DNA from: Amycolatopsis jejuensis
GTDB taxonomy: Bacteria > Actinomycetota > Actinomycetes > Mycobacteriales > Pseudonocardiaceae
Direction of reading: 5' to 3'
NCBI RefSeq assembly: GCF_000717335.1
Contig: NZ_JNYZ01000008.1
Coordinates: 1 to 64,000, forward strand
Length of the DNA: 64,000 bases
The translations under genes and the position numbers were made by a program. Each line of letters begins with the position of its first letter. Position 1 is the stretch's first letter. This document shows, in pieces, positions 17,252 to 25,239 of this stretch. The notes under the pieces were generated by a model, which saw only the letters and a list, made by a program, of their open reading frames with translations, ran no database searches and was not told the origin of the DNA.

Positions 17252-17709
17252 CCAGTACTCTCAGATCCCATTACCGCCGCCTCCGCGGGGAGCTCGGCAA
17301 CCCTCGCACCGAGGACCTCGGCGTCCTCACCCAGCGCGACATCGACCGGTTCGCCGTCGCCTCCCACGCGCCTGTCACGGGTACCCAAGCGCCGCCGCTT
17401 TTCCTCAGCTCCGTCATGGGCTGGGGCGCCGGCCCGCCCGAGGGCGAGCTCGACACCGACGGCACCGCCGTTGCCGACACGCGCGGCCTTCGGCTCACCG
17501 GGGTACGGCTCATGGGCGCCGGCCAGAACCTCGAATTCCACGCCCCCGTCGAAGCAGGTACGCGGGTGCTCGCGCACACCAGCCTGCGGGACGTCGAGAT
17601 CAAGTACGGGCAATCCGGGCCGCTTCTGGTGCTGTGCCTCGAACGGCAGTTCACCGACGACACCGGCCGTCCGCTCGTCACCTGCCAGGAAACGTTCATC
17701 GCGCGCTGA
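17248..17709 (+). CDS. hotdog-fold FAS1-like/MaoC N-terminal dehydratase subunit
   Basis: This 153-residue protein resembles the N-terminal FAS1-like dehydratase domain that pairs with a MaoC domain. Recognisable parts are QAPPLFLSSVMGWGAG and an internal AGQNLEFHAPVEAGTRV strand. It lacks the hydratase-2 catalytic motif, which is in its partner encoded 8 bp downstream. The two would form a heterodimeric (R)-specific enoyl-CoA hydratase/3-hydroxyacyl dehydratase. It starts at GTG 17248 inside the ligase stop. Confidence 0.75.
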   Translation: MTSTLRSHYRRLRGELGNPRTEDLGVLTQRDIDRFAVASHAPVTGTQAPPLFLSSVMGWGAGPPEGELDTDGTAVADTRGLRLTGVRLMGAGQNLEFHAPVEAGTRVLAHTSLRDVEIKYGQSGPLLVLCLERQFTDDTGRPLVTCQETFIAR

Positions 17710-17717
17710 GGAGTTCC

Positions 17718-18155
17718 ATGACCCCACCCAAGACAGCGGCGTCCTGGTTCAGGATCGGAGCACCGGTCACGCCCTACACCGTCCGCCCGACCACCGTGCA
17801 GCTCTTCCGGTTCAGCGCCGCCACGTGGAACGCGCATCGCATCCACTACGACAGCGCGTACGCCCGCAGCGAGGGCCACCCGGACGTGCTCGTACAGTCT
17901 CACCTGCACGGCTGTTTCCTGGTCAACGCCCTGCTGAAGTGGGCAGGGCCGCAGGCCACGCTGCGGTCGCTGCGCTGGCGCAATCGTCGCATCGCGGTCG
18001 CCGACGATGTGCTGACGGTGACCGGCCACGTCATGTCGGTCGTCCGCGAGGGGGACGACAGGCTGGTCGAGGTCGAGCTCGCCGAACGCGACCAGCGCGG
18101 CGCCGTATGCGTGTCGGGGCAAGCGGTCGTGTGCATCCCGGCGGAATCGTCATGA
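17718..18155 (+). CDS. MaoC-like hotdog dehydratase subunit
   Basis: This 145-residue hotdog protein carries the hydratase-2-like catalytic segment FRFSAATWNAHRIHYD and then GHPDVLVQSHLHG (about residues 30-65). It is the catalytic partner of the preceding FAS1-like subunit. ATG 17718 follows GAGGAG. The stop overlaps the E1 alpha start by four bases. Its natural job here is to dehydrate or hydrate the 3-hydroxyacyl-CoA made by KAS III and the hydroxyacyl-CoA dehydrogenase. Confidence 0.82.
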   Translation: MTPPKTAASWFRIGAPVTPYTVRPTTVQLFRFSAATWNAHRIHYDSAYARSEGHPDVLVQSHLHGCFLVNALLKWAGPQATLRSLRWRNRRIAVADDVLTVTGHVMSVVREGDDRLVEVELAERDQRGAVCVSGQAVVCIPAESS

Positions 18156-19099
18156 CCGCGGTGCGCCTTTACCGGACCATGGCGCTGATCCGGGAGTTCG
18201 AGACCGCCGCGTCCCGGCTGATGGCGTCCGGAGAGCTGGCCGGGTTCCTGCACCTGTCGATCGGGCAGGAGGCGGTCGCTGCCGGGGTCTGCGACGTCCT
18301 CGGCCCCGCCGACTACCTCACGACCACCCATCGCGGGCACGGCCATTGCCTCGCGAAAGGCGCGGACCCCCGGCGGATGCTGGCCGAGCTTTTCGCGCGC
18401 GCCACCGGGTACTGCGGCGGCCGGTCGGGGTCGATGCACGTCGCCGACCCGGCGCTGGGCATCCTCGGCGCGAATGCCATCGTCGGCGCGGGGGTCCCCA
18501 TCGCGCTCGGCGGCGCGCTGGCGGCCCAGGTGCTCGGCGAACCCCGCGTCGCGGTCACGTTTTTCGGCGAGGGCGCGGTGGCCGAGGGCGTGATCCACGA
18601 GTCGCTCAATCTCGCCGCGCTGTCCCGTCTGCCGATCGTTTTCGTGTGCGAGAACAACGGGTACGCCGAAATGACACCGTCCTCGACCCATCTGCGCGCA
18701 TCCTCGGTCACGGAATACGCGCGCCCGCACCACATCCCGGCGGAAAGTGTCGACGGTAATGACGTCCTCGCCGTCCGCGACGCGGCTCAACGCGCGGTGG
18801 ACCGGGCGAGGTCCGGCGACGGGCCGACCCTGCTGGAATGCCGCACCTACCGCTGGCACGGCCATTTCGAAGGCGACGCTCAGGGCTACCGCACCACGGC
18901 GGAGGTCGACCTCTGGCGCGCCCGGGACCCGCTCACCGTGCTGCGCAAGAACGTGGACGGGCTGAACGGCCAGTTCGACGACATCGACCGCGATTGTGCC
19001 GACGAGATCGCCGAGGCCACGGTCTGGGCCCGCGCCCAGCCTCCGGCCGCATTGGAGTCGCTGACCGACCACGTCTACCGCGCCCAGGAGGTCGGATGA
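18152..19099 (+). CDS. 2-oxoacid/acetoin dehydrogenase E1 alpha subunit
   Basis: This 315-residue ThDP-dependent alpha chain carries SIGQEAVAAGVCDVL, TTHRGHGHCLAKG and GGRSGSMHVADPALGILGAN. It also has the cofactor motif FFGEGAVAEGVIHESLNLAA, ending in CENNGYAE. The GRSGSMHVADP region is closer to acetoin/pyruvate-type E1 (AcoA) than to the branched-chain type. The ATG overlaps the MaoC stop (ATGA). With the beta chain and the free lipoyl protein downstream, it would move a two-carbon or other acyl unit onto lipoate. Confidence 0.87.
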   Translation: MTAVRLYRTMALIREFETAASRLMASGELAGFLHLSIGQEAVAAGVCDVLGPADYLTTTHRGHGHCLAKGADPRRMLAELFARATGYCGGRSGSMHVADPALGILGANAIVGAGVPIALGGALAAQVLGEPRVAVTFFGEGAVAEGVIHESLNLAALSRLPIVFVCENNGYAEMTPSSTHLRASSVTEYARPHHIPAESVDGNDVLAVRDAAQRAVDRARSGDGPTLLECRTYRWHGHFEGDAQGYRTTAEVDLWRARDPLTVLRKNVDGLNGQFDDIDRDCADEIAEATVWARAQPPAALESLTDHVYRAQEVG

Positions 19100-20085
19100 C
19101 ACGCCGCAAATACTGGCAGGCCATCAACGACGCGCTCCGCGAGGAACTCGGCCGCGACGAGCGCGTGGTGCTGTTCGGCGAAGACGTCGGCGCTCCCGGC
19201 GGTCCTTTCGGTGCCACCAAAGGGTTATTGAGCGAATTCGGGCCGACCCGGGTCCGCGACACCCCGATCAGCGAAGCGGCCATCACCGGAATGGCCGTCG
19301 GCGCCGCCATGGCCGGATTACGCCCGGTCGTCGAGATCATGTTCCTCGATTTCCTCCCGCTCGCCCTCGACCAGCTCGCCAACCAGGCCGCGAAAAGCTC
19401 GTACCTGTCGATGGGCCACTATTCCGTACCCCTCACTTTGCGCACCTTCTGCGGCGCACATCTCGGCGCCGGACCGCAGCATTCGCAGAACCTCGAAGCG
19501 TGGCCCGCGTCGGTACCGGGCCTCAAGGTCGTCTGGGGCAGCACTCCCGCCGACGCCAACGGCCTGCTGAAAGCGGCGATCCGCGACCCCGATCCGGTGG
19601 TGGTGATCGAAAGCGCGCGTCTGTGGTCGACCCGCGGCGAGGTACCCGATGGCCACGTGGTCCCGCTGGGCGAAGCCGTGATCCGCCGCCCGGGCACGGA
19701 CGTGACGCTGGTCTGCTGGGGTGGCATGGTCCCCCGCGCCGAGGCCGCTGCAGCCGCGCTCGGGGCCGGCGGCGTGAGCGTCGAGGTGCTCGACCTGAGG
19801 TCCCTGCTGCCCTTGGACGTCCCCCGGATCCTGAACTCGGTCTCCCGGACCGGACGCCTGGTGGTCGCCCAGGACGCGACCGGTCCGGGCAGCGTCGGCA
19901 GCGACGTGGTCCGGATCGTGGCCACGCAAGGGTTCGGGGCCCTGCGTGCCGCACCCGAACTCGTCACACCCCCATTCGCCCCCGTTCCGTTCCCGCCGCC
20001 GCTCGCGCACGCGTATTTCCCCCAGGAAAGCGAAATCGCCGCCGCGGTGCGCCGGGTGATGCCGAAGGAGATCGCAGCCGGATGA
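19096..20085 (+). CDS. 2-oxoacid/acetoin dehydrogenase E1 beta subunit
   Basis: This 329-residue beta chain (transketolase pyrimidine and C-terminal domains) has VLFGEDVGAPGGPFGATKGL, RDTPISEAAITGMAVGAAMAG, HLGAGPQHSQNLEAW and a C-terminal LVVAQDATGPGSVGSDV. It forms an alpha2beta2 E1 with the preceding product, with an ATGA overlap on each side. The VRDTPISE and QHSQ motifs place it with AcoB/PdhB-type chains. No E2 acyltransferase or E3 gene is nearby. Confidence 0.88.
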   Translation: MTRRKYWQAINDALREELGRDERVVLFGEDVGAPGGPFGATKGLLSEFGPTRVRDTPISEAAITGMAVGAAMAGLRPVVEIMFLDFLPLALDQLANQAAKSSYLSMGHYSVPLTLRTFCGAHLGAGPQHSQNLEAWPASVPGLKVVWGSTPADANGLLKAAIRDPDPVVVIESARLWSTRGEVPDGHVVPLGEAVIRRPGTDVTLVCWGGMVPRAEAAAAALGAGGVSVEVLDLRSLLPLDVPRILNSVSRTGRLVVAQDATGPGSVGSDVVRIVATQGFGALRAAPELVTPPFAPVPFPPPLAHAYFPQESEIAAAVRRVMPKEIAAG

Positions 20086-20315
20086 GTGACATCGTGGTAC
20101 CGAAATGGGGCCTGACGATCGAGGAAGTCACGCTCCTGGAATGGTACAAAAAGGCCGGAGATCCCGTGATGGCAGGCGAACCGGTCTGCCTCGTCGAATC
20201 GGACAAGGTCACGCAGGAAATCGTGAGCCAGGACGGCGGCACGATCCTCGAACTGCTCGCCGAACCCGGCGACGACATCCCGACCGGCAAGGCGATCGCG
20301 AAACTCGGCCCCTGA
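20082..20315 (+). CDS. free-standing lipoyl carrier domain
   Basis: This 77-residue protein is a single lipoyl/biotinyl domain. VESDKVTQEI gives lipoylation at Lys42, and the DKV context marks a lipoyl rather than a biotin (MKM) site. Normal E2 proteins carry peripheral-binding and catalytic domains as well, and none is present. It overlaps the E1 beta stop by four bases. A lone carrier next to an E1 pair recalls the NapB/NapD and QncN/QncL systems, which load two-carbon units in tetrahydroisoquinoline antibiotics; that parallel is inference. Confidence 0.85.
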   Translation: MSDIVVPKWGLTIEEVTLLEWYKKAGDPVMAGEPVCLVESDKVTQEIVSQDGGTILELLAEPGDDIPTGKAIAKLGP

Positions 20316-20394
20316 TCCGCGCGATCGGGACGGGCAGGCGCGAAGAGGTCCAAGACCGGCGCATCGCGGATCGCCACCGCCCCCGCGGCGAGCC

Positions 20395-20400
20395 TATAAC
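20395..20400 (+). promoter_or_regulatory. -10 element before the cyclase gene
   Basis: TATAAC ends seven bases before GTG 20408, in the only gap (92 bp) of the rightward operon. No ribosome site precedes the GTG, so an internal, leaderless transcript is plausible. Confidence 0.4.
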
Positions 20401-20407
20401 TGGCTGA

Positions 20408-21673
20408 GTGACCTATGCCTCTGCTGTTCACGACGGAACGCGCACCCCTGGCCTGTACACCTACAGCCCCCGGGTCAGCTCCTGGACCGTGCGCGCGGAC
20501 AAACCCGTAACCTACGAAATCCGTTTCTGCACCGACGTTCTCGGCCCCGAGCACACCGATCTCGCCACCGCGGGCGGCACCGTCGGCGGGACGCGGCGCC
20601 GGATCGTCGTCATCGACGAGAACGTCGAGCTGCGCTACGGCGACCGCGTCCGGAAGTACTTCAAGCACCACGACGTAGACGCGACGATCACCGTCATCCC
20701 GGTCGACGAAACCGTCAAGAACTGTGACACCGCAACGCAGGTGATCCGCGACATCGACCGGTTCGGCATCGCCAGGCGCACCGAGCCGATCATCGCGATC
20801 GGCGGCGGCGTGCTGATGGACGTCGTCGGCATGGTCAGCAGCCTCTACCGCCGCGGCACGCCGTTCATCCGCGTCCCGACCACGCTGATCGGCCTCGTCG
20901 ACGCCGGGGTCGGCGTGAAGACCGGGGTCAACTTCGACGGGCACAAGAACCGGCTCGGCACCTACCATCCGGCCGATCTCACCCTGCTGGACAAGTCTTT
21001 CCTCGCCACCCTCGAGCACCGGCACGTCAGCAACGGGCTCGCCGAGATCCTGAAAATGGCGCTGATCAAGGACGACCGCCTGTTCACGCTGCTCGAGGAA
21101 TCCGGGTCGCGGCTGCTGGACGGCAAATTCCAGGACGACAGCGGCGAAGCCGACGAGGCCCTCACCCGTGCCATCCACGGCATGCTGGACGAGCTGCAGC
21201 CGAACCTGTGGGAAGCCAAGCTGGAACGTGCCGTCGACTACGGGCACACGTTCAGCCCCACCGTCGAAATGCGTGCCCTGCCTGCCCTTCTGCACGGCGA
21301 GGCGGTGTGCATCGACATGGCGATGACCACGCTGATCGCCGAAGACCGCGACCTCGTGACCACCGGCGAGCGCGAGCGCATCTTCACCGTAATGCGCAAA
21401 CTCCGGCTGCCCACGTGGGATCCGGTACTGGACCCGGACCTGCTCACGAACGCGCTGCGGGAAACCGTGCGCCACCGCGACGGCAAGCAGCGTCTCCCCC
21501 TGCCCCGCGGGATCGGTGACGTCGTCTTCGTCAACGACGTCACCCCGCAGGAGATCGACCTCGCGCTCGCCCGCCAGCGCGACCTTGGCACCAGCCGAGC
21601 CGAGATGACCGGAGGACCCGACGGCAATGGCCACCGAACCACAACGCCTCTTCGTAGCAGTAGCAAGCGCTAG
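20408..21673 (+). CDS. sedoheptulose 7-phosphate cyclase, 2-epi-5-epi-valiolone synthase type
   Basis: This enzyme of the dehydroquinate-synthase superfamily cyclises sedoheptulose 7-phosphate to a C7 cyclitol, the entry step to acarbose/validamycin-type C7N compounds. The 421-residue chain tracks AcbC/ValA: SWTVRADKPVTYEIRF, IAIGGGVLMDVVG, YRRGTPFIRVPTTLIGL, TGVNFDGHKNRLGTY and HRDGKQRLPLP. Metal ligands are the Glu in NGLAEILKMALIK and the His residues in VDYGHTFSP and LLHGEAV. It starts at GTG 20408. The last about 15 codons overlap the ThDP-enzyme gene and look like added tail. Confidence 0.88.
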   Translation: MTYASAVHDGTRTPGLYTYSPRVSSWTVRADKPVTYEIRFCTDVLGPEHTDLATAGGTVGGTRRRIVVIDENVELRYGDRVRKYFKHHDVDATITVIPVDETVKNCDTATQVIRDIDRFGIARRTEPIIAIGGGVLMDVVGMVSSLYRRGTPFIRVPTTLIGLVDAGVGVKTGVNFDGHKNRLGTYHPADLTLLDKSFLATLEHRHVSNGLAEILKMALIKDDRLFTLLEESGSRLLDGKFQDDSGEADEALTRAIHGMLDELQPNLWEAKLERAVDYGHTFSPTVEMRALPALLHGEAVCIDMAMTTLIAEDRDLVTTGERERIFTVMRKLRLPTWDPVLDPDLLTNALRETVRHRDGKQRLPLPRGIGDVVFVNDVTPQEIDLALARQRDLGTSRAEMTGGPDGNGHRTTTPLRSSSKR

Positions 21674-24029
21674 CGAGGGATTCCGCAGAACGGTCGCCAC
21701 CGCATTGGCCCGGCTCGGCACCGGCGAGCGGCAGTTCACCGGATCCGCCGCGCTCGCCGGCGAGGCGGACCGGACGTGGCCCACCACGTTCGCAACGCTG
21801 GCCGACCGCGCCGGTGCGTTCCTCGACGACGTCCTGCCTGCCGCCGAGGTCGAGCTCGTCGTCGCCCCGGGAATCGACGAGCTGGCGGGAGAACTCCGGC
21901 TACCGGTCCGCACGCACGACGGCCAGCAACCCTGGAGCGCCGCGGACACGGTGCTCTTCCTCGTCGACGCCCGGACCGCAGTACCCGGCGACGACGTCGA
22001 CGCCCGTCTCGACACCACGATCGCACGGCTCCACGCCCTCCGGGAAAAGGCCGGATTCGGGATTTCCCCGTACTCCGTCTTCGTGTACGACGATCACGAC
22101 GCTGACTCGGTGTATTCACGCACCGACTGCACCGCACGGCAAACTCCTGACGAAGCATGGGTGCTCGCGGTCGACACCATCCGCGCCTTCACCGACCTGG
22201 TCCAGCTGCGGCAAGCCAACACCCGCGCCGTCCTGCCGCACACCGAGGCACCCGCGACCCTCGCGACCACCCTGACGGAATTCCTCACCCAGGAATCGGG
22301 CGCGAAATGGGGACTGCATTTCTTCACCGGGTCGATCGTGTCCAAAGTGATCCAGGACGCCACCGTGATCGCCCGCCGGGCAGGCAATCCCGTGCTGCGG
22401 GGCCCGAGCGAGCACAGCCTCGCCTGCGGCGCGCTCGCGCGGTGGCAGCTGCGGGAAGCGCCGTTCCTGATGGTCGTGACCGCGGGAATGGTCGACGAAC
22501 TCCGTGGCACCCTGGCGAATCTGCGCGATTCGCAAGCGCGCGGGTTCATCATTTTCGGCGAAACCGAACCTGGTCAGTGGCAGCCTTTCCAAGGCACCGT
22601 GCACGATCACGAAGACGCGCGCGCCGTATTCGCCGCCCGGCGGATTCCGTGCTTCCACCTGACCGACCCGGCCCGCATCGCCCAGGATCTGCAGGCCGCA
22701 TTCCGTGCGTACCACCAGCGCAGCGGGCCGGTCGCGCTGCTGACGTCGCCGAGCGTCCTCGCGCACACCGGCGGCGTCGAGCTGCCGAAAGCAACGTCCG
22801 GCATCGCACATCCCCGGGTCACCGAGGACACCATCGACGCGGTCGCGCGCATCGTCAACACCGAGCAAAGCGCCCTGGTCTGGCAATGCGGCCACCTCAC
22901 CGAACCCGAACGCGAGCTGGTCTACCGCCTGGCGCACGACGCCGGGATCGCGCTCACCGATTCGCTCGGCCGTCCCGGGACCGTCGCCCGCTTCCACCGC
23001 GGCCAGGTCGTCGACGAGTACCTCGGCACGCTCAGCCTGTACGGCTCGTCACCGGCGGTCTGGCGGCTCCTGCACCCGGCCGGCACCTCCCTCGGGTACG
23101 ACGAGCACGCGATCTTCTTCCTGAAGAGCCGGATTCCCGACCTCGCAACGCCGTTCAGCGAAAAAGCGCTGTTCACCCGCCTGCGCGTCGTGCAAGTCAC
23201 CGACACGCCGCGGCACATCGCGCCGTTCACCGACCTGCCGGTGGTCGAGGACCTGCATTCGTTCCTCCTCCGGTTGAGCCGGCGTCTCGATCCCGACGAG
23301 CGCGTGGTCCGCTTCCGGCGCGAGGCCATCGCGGCTGCCGTCGCCGCGCCCCCGGACCCGCTCCGCGACGTGCCGACCATGCCCCTCACGCACGAGTATT
23401 TCTTCACCCAGCTGGACGAAGTCCTCGACGACCTCATCCGCCACCACAGCTACAGCTACACCGGGTGCTACGACGTCGGCCGCGGCGGCATCTCCGCGGT
23501 CCGGAACCTTTCGCGCACCGGCGAAGGCCTCTCCGGCTGGTACGGCCGCGCGCTCATGGGCGACGCGCTGCTCGCCATCCCGGCCCTCGCACTCAGCGAG
23601 CGGGGCAACATCCTCGGCTTCATCGGCGACGGCGCGGGCGCCCTGGTCCCGTCGTTCCTGCCCAGCCTGGCCCAGCAACTCCGGTACGAATCCGGCCAGG
23701 TGGACGGCAATGTCACCATCTTCCGCCTGCTCAACGGCGGGTTCTCGATCATCCGCTCGTACCGCGAACTCCAGCACGCCACGACCGCCGACGCGCAGAT
23801 GTCGCTCCTGACGCCGGTCGACGAACCGTGGCAGCGCCAGTGGGGCGGCACGACAGTCACCCACGAACGGCTCACGACGATCGACCGCGAACGCATGAAG
23901 GAGCGGTTGCTGACGCCGTCGGCCGTCAACCTCGTTTCGGTGTATCTGGCGCACGACAACGAGGGCGACAGCGTGATGCCCGCGTCGCGGAAGAACTGGC
24001 GGATGCCCGAGTACGGCAAGCGGAGGTAA
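21627..24029 (+). CDS. large ThDP-dependent enzyme, acetolactate-synthase-like
   Basis: This 800-residue protein is most like the acetolactate synthase/decarboxylase group. The pyrimidine-domain Glu is probably E262 in GPSEHSLACGALARW, and the cofactor motif is GDGAG (667-671) running to RLLNGG. The GDG-to-N spacing is longer than usual because of an insert (ESGQVDGN). About 190 N-terminal residues, rich in LFLVDARTAVPGDD-like strands, match no ThDP domain I know. The start (GGAGG upstream) overlaps the cyclase gene by 47 bases. The reaction is unknown. Acyloin condensation on, or C-C cleavage of, a cyclitol ketone are options. Confidence 0.75.
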   Translation: MATEPQRLFVAVASASEGFRRTVATALARLGTGERQFTGSAALAGEADRTWPTTFATLADRAGAFLDDVLPAAEVELVVAPGIDELAGELRLPVRTHDGQQPWSAADTVLFLVDARTAVPGDDVDARLDTTIARLHALREKAGFGISPYSVFVYDDHDADSVYSRTDCTARQTPDEAWVLAVDTIRAFTDLVQLRQANTRAVLPHTEAPATLATTLTEFLTQESGAKWGLHFFTGSIVSKVIQDATVIARRAGNPVLRGPSEHSLACGALARWQLREAPFLMVVTAGMVDELRGTLANLRDSQARGFIIFGETEPGQWQPFQGTVHDHEDARAVFAARRIPCFHLTDPARIAQDLQAAFRAYHQRSGPVALLTSPSVLAHTGGVELPKATSGIAHPRVTEDTIDAVARIVNTEQSALVWQCGHLTEPERELVYRLAHDAGIALTDSLGRPGTVARFHRGQVVDEYLGTLSLYGSSPAVWRLLHPAGTSLGYDEHAIFFLKSRIPDLATPFSEKALFTRLRVVQVTDTPRHIAPFTDLPVVEDLHSFLLRLSRRLDPDERVVRFRREAIAAAVAAPPDPLRDVPTMPLTHEYFFTQLDEVLDDLIRHHSYSYTGCYDVGRGGISAVRNLSRTGEGLSGWYGRALMGDALLAIPALALSERGNILGFIGDGAGALVPSFLPSLAQQLRYESGQVDGNVTIFRLLNGGFSIIRSYRELQHATTADAQMSLLTPVDEPWQRQWGGTTVTHERLTTIDRERMKERLLTPSAVNLVSVYLAHDNEGDSVMPASRKNWRMPEYGKRR

Positions 24030-24033
24030 GCGA

Positions 24034-25179
24034 GTGGACTTCGAAATTCCCGGCGAACTCGCCTTGTTCGTCGACGGGGTACGGCAATTCCGCGAACGCG
24101 AGCTGATGCCGCTGGAACCTGATTTCCTGAGAGCCGGGCGGTTCACTTCCGAACAGCGGTCCACGTTGGAAAACCGCGCCCGCCAGCAGGGCTTCTGGGC
24201 CCTCGACGTCCCCGCTGACCACGGCGGCCAGGGCCTGGGCACCCTCGGCACCTGCCTGGTCGCCGAGGAACTGTACAAACACCCCGCCATGTTCGAATTC
24301 GGCGGCAGCCCGGAACCGGTTTTGTACGAAGGCACGCCGGAGCAGAAAGAACGCTACCTGTACCCGATCATCAAGGAGGAAAAACGCTGCTGTTACGCCT
24401 TCACCGAACCGAGCGGCGGCTCGGATGTGGCGGCAATGCGCACCACCGCCGTCCGCGAAGGTGACAATTGGGTCATCAACGGCACGAAAACCTTCATCTC
24501 CCACGCCGAACGCGCGGACTTCGTCATCCTGTTCGCCACCACCGACCGCACGCTGGGCGCCCGCGGCGTGACCTGCTTCCTGGTCGACACCGGCACCCCC
24601 GGCTTCACCCTGTCCCGCCCGATCCCCACCATGGGCGACGATTGGGAACCGTACGAACTCACCTTCGACCACTGCGTGGTCCCCGACGCCAACCGCCTGG
24701 GCCCCACCGGCGGCGGCTGGGCCCTGGCGAACGACCAGCTGACCCACGGCAGGCTCAAGATCGCCGCGTACCAGCTGGGAATCGCCCAGCGCTGCGTGGA
24801 AATCGCCGTGGACTGGGCAAGAAACCGCGTCACGTGGGGCCGCCCGATCGCGTCCCGCCAAGCAATCCAATGGATGCTCGCCGATTCGGTCACGGAGCTG
24901 GAAGCGGCCCGCTGGCTGGTCTACCACGCCGCCTGGCTGGCCGACGAGGGCCACCCGATCAAGACGGAAGCCTTCAAGGCCAAGCTGTACGCGACGGAAA
25001 TGGCCCAGCGCGTAACGGACCGCTGCCTGCAGATCCTGGGTGGAATGGGATACAGCAAGGAACTGCCGATCCAGAGCTTCTACCGCCAGGTCCGGGTCTG
25101 GCGCATCGGCCACGGCACCGCGGAAATCCACCGGTGGATGATCGCCCGCGATCTGCTCGGGATCTCGGCCAGGCACTGA
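24034..25179 (+). CDS. acyl-CoA dehydrogenase family protein, copy 2
   Basis: This is a 381-residue paralogue of the protein at 14534, highly similar along its whole length and with exactly the same length, so it arose by duplication within the cluster. It shows CYAFTEPSGGSDVAAMRTTA, an HGRLKIAAYQLG helix and a C-terminal RIGHGTAEIHRWMIARDLLG. As in copy 1, Glu is absent from both classical catalytic-base positions. GTG 24034 lies five bases after the ThDP-enzyme stop. The pair may be two subunits of one complex or two successive steps. Confidence 0.85.
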   Translation: MDFEIPGELALFVDGVRQFRERELMPLEPDFLRAGRFTSEQRSTLENRARQQGFWALDVPADHGGQGLGTLGTCLVAEELYKHPAMFEFGGSPEPVLYEGTPEQKERYLYPIIKEEKRCCYAFTEPSGGSDVAAMRTTAVREGDNWVINGTKTFISHAERADFVILFATTDRTLGARGVTCFLVDTGTPGFTLSRPIPTMGDDWEPYELTFDHCVVPDANRLGPTGGGWALANDQLTHGRLKIAAYQLGIAQRCVEIAVDWARNRVTWGRPIASRQAIQWMLADSVTELEAARWLVYHAAWLADEGHPIKTEAFKAKLYATEMAQRVTDRCLQILGGMGYSKELPIQSFYRQVRVWRIGHGTAEIHRWMIARDLLGISARH

Positions 25180-25239
25180 CGAGGATCCACTTTCCGACAC
25201 CTACTCGCCGCCTCCAGAACGACAAGGACACGATCACAG

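Noticed and set aside
18152..20315. A branched-chain 2-oxoacid dehydrogenase operon
   Set aside because: E1 alpha has the acetoin/pyruvate-type GSMHVADP region, there is no E2 or E3, and the carrier is a single domain.
20408..21673. Annotation of the cyclase as 3-dehydroquinate synthase
   Set aside because: The sequence follows AcbC/ValA in motifs (YRRGTPFIRVPTTL, HRDGKQRLPLP) that separate sugar phosphate cyclases from AroB, and no shikimate genes are nearby.
19964..22018. 684-codon minus-strand open frame opposite the cyclase
   Set aside because: It mirrors the cyclase codons and has no recognisable domain or ribosome site.
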